Below are positions 4,674 through 5,326 of a DNA stretch of 5,326 nucleotides, in pieces. Made by a program: the position numbers and the translations under genes. A model generated the notes under the pieces. The model made no database searches, had not been told where the DNA came from, and worked only from the letters and a program-made list of their open reading frames with translations. The stretch lies in assembly GCA_023151145.1 (NCBI GenBank), contig JAKLJM010000180.1, positions 1 through 5,326 on the forward strand. Direction: 5' to 3'. Each line of letters begins with the position of its first letter. Positions within the stretch are counted from its first letter, which is position 1. Source of the DNA: Bacteriovoracaceae bacterium. Its GTDB lineage: Bacteria; Bdellovibrionota; Bacteriovoracia; Bacteriovoracales; Bacteriovoracaceae.

Positions 4674-5326
4674 ATGTCTTCAAAGAAAAGAGTAAAAGTA
4701 GCAGTTACAGGCGCAGCTGGACAAATTGGTTACGCGTTATTGTTTAGAATTGCTTCAGGACAAATGTTTGGTTCAGACACTGAAGTAGAGCTTCAGTTAA
4801 TTGAACTAGAGCAAGCTCTCGGCGCATTGAAAGGTGTGGCGATGGAATTAGACGATTGTGCTTTTCCCTTACTTAAAAAAATTACATGTACTTCAGATTT
4901 AAATACTGGTTTTAAAGATGTTAATTGGGCGATTCTTGTTGGATCGGTGCCAAGAAAAGACGGAATGGAAAGAGCTGATCTTTTAAAAATTAACGGTGGA
5001 ATTTTTACTGCGCAAGGAAAAGCGATTGCTGATAATGCTGCCAGTGATGTAAGAATTTTTGTTGTTGGTAACCCATGTAACACGAATGCTTTAATTGCTA
5101 TGAACGCAGCTAAAGGTAAAGTTTCAGCGGATAGATTTTTCGCTATGACTACTCTTGATGAAAATAGAGCACGTACTCAGTTAGCACAAAAAGCAAACGT
5201 GGATGTAACGGCCATTTCTAATATGACGATCTGGGGGAACCACTCTGCAACTCAATACCCAGATTTTTATAATGCTAAGATTAACGGTAAACCAGCTCAC
5301 GAAGTGATTACTGACACAGAATGGTT
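4674..5326 (+). CDS. mdh: Malate dehydrogenase, NAD-dependent, type 2 (3' end outside window)
   Basis: Interconverts malate and oxaloacetate with NAD in the cytosol, the last step of the TCA cycle. The window shows 217 residues; the family is usually about 325-333, so roughly the last third is missing. Seen are the Rossmann motif TGAAGQIG (12-19), an acidic residue at the end of strand 2 (E44) that favours NAD over NADP, AMELDDCAFPLL (56-67) typical of the type-2 (cytosolic-like) group, the mobile-loop substrate arginines R94 and R100 in SVPRKDGMER, GNPCNTNA (132-139), the Asp-Arg pair D162 and R165, and the catalytic H190 in WGNHSATQYPD. The start has AAGGAG (4663-4668) five bases upstream. 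One oddity is that the usual TRLDHNRA stretch reads TTLDENRA here, while the catalytic residues are kept. Lactate dehydrogenase is unlikely given the loop Arg and the type-2 signatures. Confidence 0.96.
   Translation, partial: MSSKKRVKVAVTGAAGQIGYALLFRIASGQMFGSDTEVELQLIELEQALGALKGVAMELDDCAFPLLKKITCTSDLNTGFKDVNWAILVGSVPRKDGMERADLLKINGGIFTAQGKAIADNAASDVRIFVVGNPCNTNALIAMNAAKGKVSADRFFAMTTLDENRARTQLAQKANVDVTAISNMTIWGNHSATQYPDFYNAKINGKPAHEVITDTEW

Noticed and set aside
4621..4695. Short plus-strand frame of 24 codons overlapping the mdh start, possible leader peptide
   Set aside because: Its ATG is upstream of the predicted mdh transcription start and its nearest AGGA is 11 bases away. There is no composition bias suggesting attenuation.
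4793..5083. 96-codon minus-strand open frame
   Set aside because: Opposite strand of mdh, whose reading frame is unambiguous.

Overview
This is an AT-rich, densely coded bacterial window with five protein genes. Two of them run off the window edges. Codon use, Shine-Dalgarno sites and a possible outer-membrane-type C-terminus fit a low-GC Gram-negative bacterium. My impression is of something close to Bdellovibrionota (Bacteriovorax-like), but no marker here settles that and I hold it with low confidence.

Layout from left to right: (1) The 3' part of an unrecognised, strand-rich protein gene on + (1-1050). (2) A clear sigma70-like promoter leads into guanine deaminase, guaD (+, 1121-2455). 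(3) Convergent with it, and overlapping its last 11 bases, is exodeoxyribonuclease III, xth (-, 2445-3236). (4) A 149-base divergent intergenic region (3237-3385) is packed with short palindromes and repeats. (5) A small Cro/C1-type helix-turn-helix protein follows (+, 3386-3697). (6) A textbook bidirectional terminator (3739-3766) separates it from a convergent gene for a low-complexity Asn/Gln/Arg/His-rich protein (-, 3776-4513). (7) A second divergent promoter region leads rightward to malate dehydrogenase, mdh (+, 4674 to the right edge, 3' end missing).

The genes look like housekeeping and regulatory neighbours, not one operon. They cover purine salvage (guaD: guanine to xanthine), base-excision and abasic-site repair (xth), central carbon metabolism (mdh), a small DNA-binding regulator and a protein of unknown function. 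Each gene appears to have its own transcription start, because strands alternate at almost every junction.

I see no mobile element, CRISPR array, tRNA or rRNA, and no convincing new multi-gene system. The parts most worth a second look are the repeat-dense region in front of the helix-turn-helix gene, the disordered N/Q/R/H-rich protein with its 18-base repeats, and the xth catalytic motif that is written as a perfect hairpin at a terminator-less convergent junction. There is no gene-free stretch longer than 300 bases.
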